A stretch of 18,300 nucleotides of DNA from JBAXLO01 sp037134755 (GTDB lineage Bacteria; Bacteroidota; Bacteroidia; Bacteroidales; JACABE01), in assembly GCA_037134755.1 (NCBI GenBank), contig JBAXLO010000077.1, forward strand, positions 1 to 18,300. The letters run 5' to 3'. The notes beneath the pieces are model-generated. The model was not told the origin of the DNA. It searched no databases and worked only from the letters and a program-made list of their open reading frames with translations. A program made the translations under genes and the position numbers. Numbering within the stretch: the first letter of the stretch is position 1; each line of letters begins with the position of its first letter. Below, piece after piece: positions 9,141 to 17,993 of the stretch.

Positions 9141-11175
9141 AATAAATTCCCTTAGTTAATGTAAAATAAAATGTACTCCCTTTTCCTGTTTCACTTTCAA
9201 ACCATATCTCTCCATCGTTCTTTTCGACAAACTCTTTAGTTAGTATAAGACCTAAGCCTCCTCCTCCTTCGTAGTCAGTGCCTTTTGTTGAAAAATGAGT
9301 CTCAATATTAAATAATTTATGTTTGTTGATTCCTTTAATACCAATACCATTGTCTGAAACTGATACTGTAATTTTTTTACTGCCATCTTTAATATTTATA
9401 TTGATGTTACCTTTTACCGGTGTAAACTTAATAGCATTATCAATTAGATTTCTTAGTATCGTTTTTACCATTCGTTCATCTCCATAAACAATAATATTAT
9501 CATCAACATGATTTTGTAGATTAATGGATTTCTGTTCTGCCGGTGTAATATATAATTTCATTACCGAACTAATTGTAGCACTTAAATCAAAATTATTTTT
9601 ATCTAAATTAATATTGTCTCCTTTGGAATTTAACCAGTCTGTCAAGTTTTCCAATAGATTATAAATCTCAACAATGGATCTTTTTAAGGATTCAACACCT
9701 TTATATTTATGTGTATCATCCATTGTATAGTAATTACTTTCTATAAAACTACATAACGACACCAATGAGCCAAATGGATTTTTAAGATCGTGTGTAATAA
9801 TAGAAAAAAGTTTGTCTTTTGTTTTGTAAACTTCTTCGAGTTCATTTTTTTGGATGTTTATAAGGTCATTCTTTTCAGTAAGAATTTTATTTGCACGTTG
9901 TTTAAGCCAATACCTAAAAATTATAAAGATAATTAGCAAAGTGATAATTACCGAAATGTAAATAAAAGTATTACGCAAATATATTTGTTTATGAATGGCT
10001 AATTGTTGTATCTCTGTCTTTTGTCGTAATATTTCATTTTCGTTTTCTTTTTCTTGAATGTCAAACTTAATTTGAAGCTCTGCTATTTTGTCTTTGTTTT
10101 CCTTTGTATAGATACTGTCATTCATTTCTTTAAAAAGCTTATGAAATTCTAATGCCTTCTGAAATTCATTTTGGTTTGCATAAAATTTAGAAAAAGATTC
10201 ATAAACATCTTTTAAAGTTTGTTTATTCTCTATCTCATTTGATAAAATTCGAGCATTATCTAAAAATTCTTTAGCTTTTTTATAGTTCTTCTTTATAATA
10301 TATAAATCTCCAACATTGAATAAAAGATCTGAACTTAGGAATTTATCATCAACATTTTTAGATATTGAAAATGCTTCCAAATAATATTTTAAAGCCAGAT
10401 CAATATCCTTTAGCTTTTTATATGTTTCCCCTATATCCGCAGTTACAAAAGCTATACTTCTAATATCATTTAGCTTTTTATATATACTCAATGCATTTAA
10501 GTGGTATTTTAATGCCATTTTATTATCTCCCATCAAATTGTATGTATTTGAAATATCATTCAGTGCATGTGCAATACCTAATTGTCTGTTTTGTTTTTTA
10601 GAAAGTTCCAAAGCTCTTTCAAAATTACTTAATGCTAGTTTATAGTCTTTTGTAAGCTGACAAATAAGTCCAATATTTGTTAGAGATCCACTTATTCTCA
10701 TAGTATCTTTAAGTTCATTGCTAAGAACTAATGATTTTTGAAAACATGAAAGTGCTTTATCATAGTAGCAAGTTTGACCATACTCTACTCCAATACTATT
10801 ATTTACATATATCTGTTTCAATTTGTTTTTTTCATTCTCAAATCCATCGTAAGATAGTTGTAAATACTTTAATGCAATTTTATGTTTGTTAAGCTTTTTA
10901 TAACTTAATCCTAAATTGTACAACAAGTCGTTTTTTAAATAAGAGATATGATTAGCATCACCTAATGAAACACCCATGTTAGCATATTTAATAGCAGAAT
11001 CGGGCAATATATCAATATAAAGTGAGGAGATTTGATTATAAATATCAATTTTGTTATTGATTGTACTATGCATCAATTGATTTTTAAGGCTGTCAATCTT
11101 AGATTGAGCCATAATATAAAAGGAAATAAAAATCAGTACAACTATCAAAGTTGTTTTTTTTATTATACTACACAT
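9127..11175 (-). CDS. TPR-containing sensor histidine kinase
   Basis: 682 residues from the chosen start; the frame stays open to an ATG at 11307 (726 residues), with another at 11232. I chose 11175 because it gives a standard signal peptide (MCSIIKKTT, hydrophobic core, cleavage near FYIMAQ) and because a promoter-like TATCTTTG lies at 11256-11263, inside the longest version. Order of parts: signal peptide 1-23; about seven TPR-type helical repeats (about 60-355) presumably in the periplasm; a charged coiled coil; one membrane segment (about 405-423, YISVIITLLIIFIIF); HisKA domain with phosphorylatable H462 in THDLKNPFGSL; and a HATPase domain with N box NLIDNAIKF, G1 DNGIGI and G2 GGGGLGL. 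All catalytic motifs are intact. It probably autophosphorylates and passes phosphate to the overlapping response regulator. The signal sensed by the TPR domain is unknown. Confidence 0.93.
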   Translation of the reverse strand: MCSIIKKTTLIVVLIFISFYIMAQSKIDSLKNQLMHSTINNKIDIYNQISSLYIDILPDSAIKYANMGVSLGDANHISYLKNDLLYNLGLSYKKLNKHKIALKYLQLSYDGFENEKNKLKQIYVNNSIGVEYGQTCYYDKALSCFQKSLVLSNELKDTMRISGSLTNIGLICQLTKDYKLALSNFERALELSKKQNRQLGIAHALNDISNTYNLMGDNKMALKYHLNALSIYKKLNDIRSIAFVTADIGETYKKLKDIDLALKYYLEAFSISKNVDDKFLSSDLLFNVGDLYIIKKNYKKAKEFLDNARILSNEIENKQTLKDVYESFSKFYANQNEFQKALEFHKLFKEMNDSIYTKENKDKIAELQIKFDIQEKENENEILRQKTEIQQLAIHKQIYLRNTFIYISVIITLLIIFIIFRYWLKQRANKILTEKNDLINIQKNELEEVYKTKDKLFSIITHDLKNPFGSLVSLCSFIESNYYTMDDTHKYKGVESLKRSIVEIYNLLENLTDWLNSKGDNINLDKNNFDLSATISSVMKLYITPAEQKSINLQNHVDDNIIVYGDERMVKTILRNLIDNAIKFTPVKGNININIKDGSKKITVSVSDNGIGIKGINKHKLFNIETHFSTKGTDYEGGGGLGLILTKEFVEKNDGEIWFESETGKGSTFYFTLTKGIYYEKN

Positions 11176-11255
11176 GATACTATTGCTTTTATAAAACTTA
11201 ACAAATCTATTAAAAACATTAATATTATTCATATCGTATGTTTTAAACTTCAGTG

Positions 11256-11263
11256 CAAAGATA
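11256..11263 (-). promoter_or_regulatory. Possible -7 promoter box of the kinase/regulator operon
   Basis: Read on the minus strand this is TATCTTTG, a match to the Bacteroidota -7 consensus TAnnTTTG. It sits 81 bases upstream of the chosen kinase start and just after the terminator-like hairpin at 11295-11322. There is no clear TTG -33 box at the expected distance, so support is moderate. Confidence 0.4.
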
Positions 11264-11294
11264 TATAATAAAATTTTAATATTATGAAATTTTA

Positions 11295-11322
11295 AAAGCC
11301 CAATCACGAATGATTGTGCTTT
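11295..11322 (-). terminator. Hairpin terminator after the 2158-residue protein gene (possibly bidirectional)
   Basis: Twelve-base arms (AAAGCCCAATCA / TGATTGTGCTTT, one mismatch) enclose a 4-base loop that reads UUCG on the minus strand. The minus-strand tail is TTTTAAAATTT, and the plus-strand tail is also T-rich (CTTTTTTA). It lies about 45 bases past the stop codon of the gene ending at 11367. It is nearly identical to the hairpin at 17994-18021. Confidence 0.75.
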
Positions 11323-11334
11323 TTTATCTTAAAG

Positions 11335-11353
11335 TCCTCTCCTTTGGAGAGGA
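11335..11353. repeat. REP-like palindrome TCCTCTCC-TTT-GGAGAGGA
   Basis: An 8-bp perfect palindrome with a 3-base loop is followed by TTTAGGTGAGG, 14 bases before the stop codon at 11367-11369. From memory, very similar GGAGAGG...GGTGAGG strings recur between genes in many bacterial genomes and resemble REP-type elements. Membership of a dispersed family cannot be shown from a single copy in this window. Confidence 0.45.
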
Positions 11354-11366
11354 TTTAGGTGAGGTA

Positions 11367-14300
11367 TTATTTCAACAATGTAATCGATCCATGTAATTGT
11401 TTTTGTGTAGTATGATTATTACTTTTTTGAGTGTAATCTATTAAGTAATAATAAACCCCTTCAGGACATATTTCCCCTTTATATTTACCATCCCATTCCA
11501 GAGTAGCACCCGTTCCTTCATAGATTTGATTGCCCCATCTGTTGTATATATACATGCTTATATCTGTAATATTTGTACAAACAGGATGGAAGGTGTCATT
11601 TTTACCGTCGCCGTTAGGAGTAAAGACATTTGGAACCCAAATATCCGAATTACATTCAGCTATAACTATCTGGTCAGTGGCTTTGCATCCACTGTTTGAA
11701 ACAGTAACAGTATAGGTGCCCGGATTATTTACATTTAAGGTAGGTTGTGTACTTCCATCCGACCAAAGGTAACTACTGAATCCTGCTCCTGCTGATAGAA
11801 CTACCAAATCTCCCGGACACATTATAGTATCATTACCAAGATTTACTATTGGCTTTTGAGCAACATTTATATTAATAGTATCTGAACCTGTACAATTGCC
11901 ATTCGTTACATTTACCCAATAGTTTCCTGCATTTCCTACATTAATAGTTTGAGTACTAACTCCCGTATTCCATAAATAGATACTACCTGAATTACCTGCA
12001 TTAAGAGTTAGATTATCACCCTCACAAATTGTTGTGTCGTTACCTATATTTACATTTAAAGGTATAAAAGCTACACTTATAGTATCTCCACCTATACAAC
12101 CGTTATTATTAACCTTAACCCAATAGCTGCCTGTTGTTGATACATTAATTTGTTGCGTAGTTGCATTCGTACTCCATAGATATATTGAACCGGCATTACC
12201 AGCATTTAAAGTAAAAGAACCAATATGACATATTGTAGTATCATTTCCTAAGTTAACAATTGGTTTTGGTATTACATTTACATTAATCGTATCAGAATTA
12301 AAACAATTCCCATTTGAAACTTTAACCCAATAAGCACCCGAACTGTTAACACTAATTTGTTGTGTTGTTTCACTTGTACTCCATACATAAGAAGCTCCGG
12401 TATTGCCTGCATTTAATGTTACTGTATTACCCTGACATATTGTTGTATCGTTGCCAATATTGACAACTAAAGGTGTTAATGTTACATGAATTGTATCTGT
12501 ACCTGAGCAGCCGTTACTATTTGTAACTTTTACCCAATAAGTACCTTGATTGCTAACATTAAACGTAGCATTTGTTGAGCCATCCTGCCATAGATAAGTA
12601 GCATTTGTTAAAGTTGCATCTAGTAAAATAGACTCTCCCTGACAAATAGTAGTATCATTCCCTAAATTTACTATAGGTGTAGGATTGTAGTTTACATTTA
12701 TGGTATCACTGCCTTTACAACCAATAGGAGTTGTAACTTTTACCCAATAAGTGCCTTGTAGATTAACATTATATGTTTGATTAGTTGAATTATCCTGCCA
12801 AAGGTAAGTAGAACCTGTATTTGCTGCATTTAGGCTTAAAGTATTTCCCTGACAAATTGTAGTATCGTTACCCAGATTAACTACCGGTAGCGGTGCAACA
12901 TTAACTTTTATACTATCGCTTGCCGAACAACCATTACTATTGGTAACATTTAATGAATAAGTTGTAGTTTGGTTTGGTGAAACTTTAATTGTTTGTGTGG
13001 TATCACCCGTTGACCAATGACAAGTAGCAACATTTCCAAGACTATATAATTGACTTACTTCTAAAGCTGATAGAACTCGGTTGTAAATGTATATATCATC
13101 GAGTACTCCATTAAAAAATCTGTAATCACCAGCTAGATTTAAACGACCAATATTTAATGGGGTAATAGAAACTGTATTTATTATCGGGTCAATACCTGAC
13201 CATTGAAAGCAATAATTATTTATAATTGTACCGTTTTTATAATATTTTATTGAACTTAAATATGGGGACGATTGTCTATCAAAAGTGACTGTGTAAAAAC
13301 TCCATTGGTTGTCATTTGTTATTACCTGTTTTGTATTAACACCACTACAAACGTCAACTGAAAGCCCTAAACAACCACCATAATTTAATGAGACTTCAAA
13401 TCGTCCACCTGCTGGATAAGGAATTGTACAACTATAAGAAACAACTGCCATTAATGAATTTTGAGTAGTTTTTGACCAGAATGAAAATGTTCTGCTGCTA
13501 TCACCCAAAGGACCTCCATATAAAGTTTCAATATAATTACTTGTCCCATCAAAACTATAAGCACTATTTGCATTTCCAAACCTATCAGTAGTAAGTGTTG
13601 CTCCATTTACTGTTCCATTATTACCGTTACCACTTTCGTCATTGGCGTTTCCGCAGAAAGGATAAAATGCAACCAAACCCTGTTGGAGGTTTGCTGGAAG
13701 TATACTCTTGTCACAGAATAATGTATTACCAACTGTAAGACCTGAATTTAAAAGAACACTATCCCCTTTGCAGATAGTGGTATCGTTTCCAAGATTAACT
13801 ACCGGAAGAGGAATAACATTAACTGTTATGGTATCGCTTGCCGAACAGCCTGTACTATTAGTGACGCTAACCGAATAATTAGTTGTCTGGTTTGGTGAAA
13901 CAGTAATAGTTTGTGTTGTATCTCCCGTTGACCAATGACAAGATAAAGAAGAAGGTGTTCCTAAAGTATAAAGTTGATTTACTTCAGTAGCTGACAAAAC
14001 ACGATTATAGATTACTACATCATCAATAGATCCATAAAAAGGATTCTGAATATTATTAAATCTATCAAATTTAGTTCCTATAGTATTATGACCAAAACTG
14101 GCTGTTTGCAAAACTTGAGGCACATCAATGTTACCAATGTAAGTCCCATTTAAGTAGCATTTCATTGAAGTATTTCCATCGTAAGTTATACAGATATGAT
14201 ACCAAACTTGAGGATTTAAACTATAATTTAAAGACCCATTATCCCAACATCCATCAAAAGAGAAACCGATAGAAGTTAGATCAAGGTCAAATGCATTTCC

Positions 14301-17300
14301 AGTTTGATTAATAATATCATCCCCCCAATAAAATAATTGTCCTCCAGTATTTATTTTAGCCCATAAAGATACAGATCTATTAGCATTATTTTTTGGAAAT
14401 GTATTAGTATCTATAGGATTAATGTTTATATAATGACTAGCACCATCAAAATTATAAGCACAATTAGGATTCCCAAATCTATCAGAAGTAAGTGTGGCTC
14501 CAATTGAAGTTCCATCATTCCCATTTCCGCTTTCATCATTGGCATTGCCACAGAAAGGATAAAATGCAACCAAACCTTGTTGCAGGTTAGTTGGAAGCTG
14601 GCTTTTACTACATAAATTTGTATTAGTAATAATTGTAGGGATTAATTTCACACTATCCCCTTTGCAAATAGTAGTATCACTGACAAGGTTAACTTGTGGA
14701 TTCATTACATATACAGTGGCTGTATCTTTATATACCGTTGTTCCTTTAGTTACGGTGACAATATAAGTTGTAGTTTGTGCAGGTGTAACAGTTATTGTTT
14801 GAGTAGTATCCCCTGTTGACCAAAGATAATTAGTAGTAATTGAATCAACATTTAGAAGTTTAATTTTGACATTATCCACTCCCCATCCTTCATCACAAAC
14901 ATCCTGAGTTAAATTTCCTGCAAATCCAATTTGTAAACTACTATTATTATCAGATATTTTTCTTACTATTTTATAAAGCGAAGATGTAAAACAATTACAG
15001 GTATGACATCGGTTAGGCAAATTAATTAAATATGCACCCGTTCGATCAGGATAACTAGCAGGGTAATTCTGAGGATAAGATTGATCTGTACCAACCATAT
15101 TTGTAAATGTTGTATTTATTTGTGTTATATTATTTATCTTTAAACTCCAGAAATCTGCCCACCCAGGATTATTTCCATCCCATGAATCGTAAATATATAA
15201 ATCAAATGAAACCTCTACACTATCGTGTATAGGCAAATTACTTAAATTCAAATTTATAGTTTGACTACCATAAGCTCCTAACTCTTTAGTATTATTATAT
15301 GTAATTCTATTTGTATCGCTCCATTCACTACTAATAGTATTTTCAAAATCCTGATTATATTCCCATGTTCCGGTAGTAGAGGGTGCATTCGCTTTAAAGG
15401 TTATACTACTACCTTTGCAAATGGTGGTGTCGTTTCCTATGTTAAAAGTAAAAGGAATAACATTTACATTTATAGTATCCATACTATAACAACCACCAGC
15501 ATTTGTAACCTTCACCCAATAAGTTTCGGTAGTTGTTATGTTTATTTGTTGTGTTGTATCTCCTGTACTCCATTGATAGGTTGCTCCTGTGTTACCTGCA
15601 TTCAGGTTTAAAGAGCTTCCCTGTGAAAGAGTGGTATCGTTGCCTAAGTTGACAAAAACAGCTAAAGAGTCGGGAGTATTACTTTGTACCAATTGTAAAT
15701 TATAAACTATACCACCAATAGCACCTAATTCAGCACCATAATGAATATTTGTACAAGAAGAATTGCCAGGAAATCCTCCATATAGAGAATATGATATATT
15801 TGAAGAGAGTGATGATCCACTTAACCATACCGCACCTCCACTGCCTCCACCGCCTGGGGGATGACAAGAAACCCAATTATTACTACCGCCATTACCACCA
15901 CGACCTTGAATATTTATCGGGGTAATGAAATTTGAGATATCTAATAAAATTGTACCTCCAGCACCACCTCCACCAGATCCATCTCCACCAGCAATTGCTA
16001 AATTATCATTGCCATTTGATTTAATATCATATCCATTCCCTACTAAAGTATTTGCGTTAACAATTATGAGGCCTCCTCCATTAGTACCATTAGTCCCCAT
16101 TCCATTATTTTGATGAGGTCCGCCACCACCACCACCTAAAAATATTTTATTCTGTGCATTGCTATATAATAATGATCGCCCACCATCTCCTCCAATTGGG
16201 ATACTGTCACAACCATAAAATTGGTCTCCTCCTCTACCACCAGAACCATAATTCCCACCTCCTGCTCCACCAGCGTTATGACAATTTCCACCTCCGCCCC
16301 CATTTGCTAATGCTCCTCTTCCACACTCTAACGCTAAACTATTATCTAATATCCCTTCTCCTTTTTTTCCACTCAAGCCCGAAGACAATGTATAGAAATA
16401 ATCTAGAAAATTACAATTAAAAGATCCGTCATTTATTGTAGATGCAATTCCTCCCCTAAAACCAAGTCCACTTACATCTATATCACCATTTAAAGTAATT
16501 GTACCCGATGCCTCAAACACCAAAACACCACCTGTATTTCCATCCCATGGCTTTGCTGTTAAAGTTCCGGTTATAGTGAGATCATTATAAGATGGAACTC
16601 TAATTAATTGTACAAAACCTGAAGGATTATATGATTTAATTAGTACATTCTTTAACTTTATAATGTTTCCACTTATAGATTTAATGATATTAAATTCATA
16701 GTTGCCTGCCTCATTGTAATTAAGTATATTGCCAAAAGCAGCTGTATTACTTGTATCAATTGTCGCCCCTTTCATTTGAATAATTAACACTGTATCTCCA
16801 ACATTATATCCTGTAGTTGAAGCTACAGTAATACTATTGCAACCATTAAAAGCAGTAACTTTTGTATAAATATTAATAATACCGGAAGCATTTGTATTAA
16901 TTGACGGAATAGTTACATTAATAGTATCCATATTATAACAACCACCTGCATTGGTTAACTTTACCCAATAAGTTCCGATAGCAGTTACATTTATAGTTTG
17001 CGTAGTGGCTCCTGTGCTCCATAAATAAGTCGAACCGGCGTTTCCTGCATTTAGGGTTACAGTATTTCCTTGGGTTAAGGTGGTATCGTTGCCTAAGTTG
17101 ACGGTGGGATGTGGGTTTACAATCACTGTAGCTGAAGCAGTACCATAACCACAACTCGTGCAAGGCAAAGTTCCCTGTACGCAAATAGGTACAGCATTAG
17201 TTGTTACAGTATAAGTGCCCGAAGCTCCAACAGTTATGCTTTGAGTTGTAGCTCCGTTACTCCACGAATATGTACCAGCTGCACTCGAAGTGAGTGTAAC

Positions 17301-17843
17301 TGAATCTCCTTGGCAAAGTGTTAATGATCCACTTGCAGATATGGTTGGTGAAGTTTGTGTTGATAAAGTATAAACGCCCAAATCACGAATGGCAACCCAA
17401 CTTGGTGAAATTAATGTGTTAATTCGAATTCCTCTAACATTAGTAAGTGGTGAAGAACTATAACATCTTTCATATAATTGACCGTTATAATAATTACCAA
17501 CCATCGAATCAATAATAATCCAGTTAATCATGTCGGGCGAAGTTAGTATTTGGTGGTAAACATACCCATTAGGACTCATGTCAAACATAATGTTTATATT
17601 GTTAATAGTATAGGTAGATAATAAATCAACCTGCCAATACTGTGGAGCATATGTTCCAGCATTCCAGGCACTATTGCAATCTCCGTCATTTGCTTCATCC
17701 GGTGTCGCATTATTTGCCCAAACTGCATAATTACTTGCAGTAGCAGGTTTCCCTAAAGCTACATTAACACATTGCGCATTAACGGTCTTATTTATAGTAA
17801 GAGTAATAATAAGGGAGCAAAAAAGTATAAATAAATTTCTCAT
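11367..17843 (-). CDS. Giant modular secreted protein with discoidin-like, Ig-like and LamG-like domains and a type B T9SS sorting domain
   Basis: 2158 residues. A Sec signal peptide (1-24, ending VNAQ) is followed by an F5/8 type C (discoidin)-like domain (about 25-159; starts NVALGKPATASN, contains YWQVDL). Next come an Ig-like repeat (about 167-243), the first NLGNDTT repeat (247-312), a linking domain (about 315-465) and a glycine-rich segment (about 465-718). Further NLGNDTTICQG-type Ig-like repeats start near 731, 800, 1051, 1349, 1654, 1725, 1793, 1862, 1931 and 2000. The repeats starting near 800, 1051 and 1349 are each interrupted by a large inserted domain. The inserts in the latter two are LamG-like lectin domains (GLVAFYPFCGNANDESG). 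The C terminus (about 2066-2158; VPNVFTPNGDGKNDTF, YNRWGNQIYE, WDGKYKG, GVYYYLIDY) is the gliding-motility-associated type B sorting domain, which directs export across the outer membrane by the type IX system. A role in binding glycans or matrix at the cell surface is inferred. No Shine-Dalgarno is visible; the start is set by the signal peptide and a promoter just upstream. Confidence 0.95.
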   Translation of the reverse strand: MRNLFILFCSLIITLTINKTVNAQCVNVALGKPATASNYAVWANNATPDEANDGDCNSAWNAGTYAPQYWQVDLLSTYTINNINIMFDMSPNGYVYHQILTSPDMINWIIIDSMVGNYYNGQLYERCYSSSPLTNVRGIRINTLISPSWVAIRDLGVYTLSTQTSPTISASGSLTLCQGDSVTLTSSAAGTYSWSNGATTQSITVGASGTYTVTTNAVPICVQGTLPCTSCGYGTASATVIVNPHPTVNLGNDTTLTQGNTVTLNAGNAGSTYLWSTGATTQTINVTAIGTYWVKLTNAGGCYNMDTINVTIPSINTNASGIINIYTKVTAFNGCNSITVASTTGYNVGDTVLIIQMKGATIDTSNTAAFGNILNYNEAGNYEFNIIKSISGNIIKLKNVLIKSYNPSGFVQLIRVPSYNDLTITGTLTAKPWDGNTGGVLVFEASGTITLNGDIDVSGLGFRGGIASTINDGSFNCNFLDYFYTLSSGLSGKKGEGILDNSLALECGRGALANGGGGGNCHNAGGAGGGNYGSGGRGGDQFYGCDSIPIGGDGGRSLLYSNAQNKIFLGGGGGGPHQNNGMGTNGTNGGGLIIVNANTLVGNGYDIKSNGNDNLAIAGGDGSGGGGAGGTILLDISNFITPINIQGRGGNGGSNNWVSCHPPGGGGSGGAVWLSGSSLSSNISYSLYGGFPGNSSCTNIHYGAELGAIGGIVYNLQLVQSNTPDSLAVFVNLGNDTTLSQGSSLNLNAGNTGATYQWSTGDTTQQINITTTETYWVKVTNAGGCYSMDTINVNVIPFTFNIGNDTTICKGSSITFKANAPSTTGTWEYNQDFENTISSEWSDTNRITYNNTKELGAYGSQTINLNLSNLPIHDSVEVSFDLYIYDSWDGNNPGWADFWSLKINNITQINTTFTNMVGTDQSYPQNYPASYPDRTGAYLINLPNRCHTCNCFTSSLYKIVRKISDNNSSLQIGFAGNLTQDVCDEGWGVDNVKIKLLNVDSITTNYLWSTGDTTQTITVTPAQTTTYIVTVTKGTTVYKDTATVYVMNPQVNLVSDTTICKGDSVKLIPTIITNTNLCSKSQLPTNLQQGLVAFYPFCGNANDESGNGNDGTSIGATLTSDRFGNPNCAYNFDGASHYININPIDTNTFPKNNANRSVSLWAKINTGGQLFYWGDDIINQTGNAFDLDLTSIGFSFDGCWDNGSLNYSLNPQVWYHICITYDGNTSMKCYLNGTYIGNIDVPQVLQTASFGHNTIGTKFDRFNNIQNPFYGSIDDVVIYNRVLSATEVNQLYTLGTPSSLSCHWSTGDTTQTITVSPNQTTNYSVSVTNSTGCSASDTITVNVIPLPVVNLGNDTTICKGDSVLLNSGLTVGNTLFCDKSILPANLQQGLVAFYPFCGNANDESGNGNNGTVNGATLTTDRFGNANSAYSFDGTSNYIETLYGGPLGDSSRTFSFWSKTTQNSLMAVVSYSCTIPYPAGGRFEVSLNYGGCLGLSVDVCSGVNTKQVITNDNQWSFYTVTFDRQSSPYLSSIKYYKNGTIINNYCFQWSGIDPIINTVSITPLNIGRLNLAGDYRFFNGVLDDIYIYNRVLSALEVSQLYSLGNVATCHWSTGDTTQTIKVSPNQTTTYSLNVTNSNGCSASDSIKVNVAPLPVVNLGNDTTICQGNTLSLNAANTGSTYLWQDNSTNQTYNVNLQGTYWVKVTTPIGCKGSDTINVNYNPTPIVNLGNDTTICQGESILLDATLTNATYLWQDGSTNATFNVSNQGTYWVKVTNSNGCSGTDTIHVTLTPLVVNIGNDTTICQGNTVTLNAGNTGASYVWSTSETTQQISVNSSGAYWVKVSNGNCFNSDTINVNVIPKPIVNLGNDTTICHIGSFTLNAGNAGSIYLWSTNATTQQINVSTTGSYWVKVNNNGCIGGDTISVAFIPLNVNIGNDTTICEGDNLTLNAGNSGSIYLWNTGVSTQTINVGNAGNYWVNVTNGNCTGSDTININVAQKPIVNLGNDTIMCPGDLVVLSAGAGFSSYLWSDGSTQPTLNVNNPGTYTVTVSNSGCKATDQIVIAECNSDIWVPNVFTPNGDGKNDTFHPVCTNITDISMYIYNRWGNQIYEGTGATLEWDGKYKGEICPEGVYYYLIDYTQKSNNHTTQKQLHGSITLLK
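11815..12883 (-). repeat. Uninterrupted array of five and a half Ig-like repeat units inside the coding region
   Basis: In this part of the 2158-residue protein, units of about 69-71 residues (207-213 bases) follow one another with starts near residues 1654, 1725, 1793, 1862, 1931 and 2000. Each has the pattern NLGNDTTICqG, then LNAGN, YLWstG.tTQ.INV, GtYWVKV, and GC...DTINV. The two cysteines per unit could form a disulfide. The codons of the units have diverged, so the array is not freshly amplified. Confidence 0.85.
13030..14625 (-). repeat. Duplicated Ig-plus-LamG module inside the coding region
   Basis: Two tandem modules of about 300 residues each contain an Ig-like repeat split by a LamG-like domain. 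The LamG inserts lie at about 13030-13720 and 13960-14620. Shared landmarks are NLQQGLVAFYPFCGNANDES, a DRFGN motif, and YNRVLSA.EV.QLY before CHWSTGDTTQTI. The DNA is nearly identical around 13655-13680 and 14552-14580 (the stretch reading CAGAAAGGATAAAATGCAAC), while the middles differ strongly. Confidence 0.85.
15690..16450 (-). other. Glycine-rich segment of the 2158-residue protein
   Basis: Residues about 465-718 contain many short glycine runs (GGGGGNC, GGAGGGNYGSGGRGG, GGGGGGP, GGGGAGG, GGGGSGG) separated by hydrophobic strands such as LIIVNANTL and TILLDI. This alternation of strands and glycine turns fits a beta-roll or glycine-rich sheet rather than disordered linker. The segment is locally more GC-rich (CCACCACC on the plus strand) than its surroundings because of the glycine codons. 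Confidence 0.7.
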
Positions 17844-17868
17844 AAGTAATTTGGGTGTTAAGAACTCA

Positions 17869-17897
17869 CAAAATTAAACAAAATTTAACAATAACAA
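17869..17897 (-). promoter_or_regulatory. Bacteroidota-type promoter of the 2158-residue protein gene
   Basis: On the minus strand a TTG (17895-17897) is followed after 18 bases by TAATTTTG (17869-17876). This fits the -33 TTG and -7 TAnnTTTG elements used by the primary sigma factor of this phylum. Transcription would start about 20 bases before the ATG at 17843, giving a very short leader. Confidence 0.6.
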
Positions 17898-17993
17898 GGA
17901 TAAAAAGAAAAAAAAGAAAATAATGAAAAGAGTCCCGCTCATTAGACACCACTTAGGTTTCGTAAGTTGAGGAGGAATTAGATAGTTATAATA

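Noticed and set aside
15925..16420. Plus-strand frames rich in Pro or in His/Leu
   Set aside because: They are antisense to glycine codons of the glycine-rich segment, which produce Pro-rich and similar shadow translations.
16933..17184. Minus-strand frame of 83 codons rich in Arg/Tyr/Cys
   Set aside because: It is an alternative frame of the Ig-like repeats of the 2158-residue protein and has no independent start signals.
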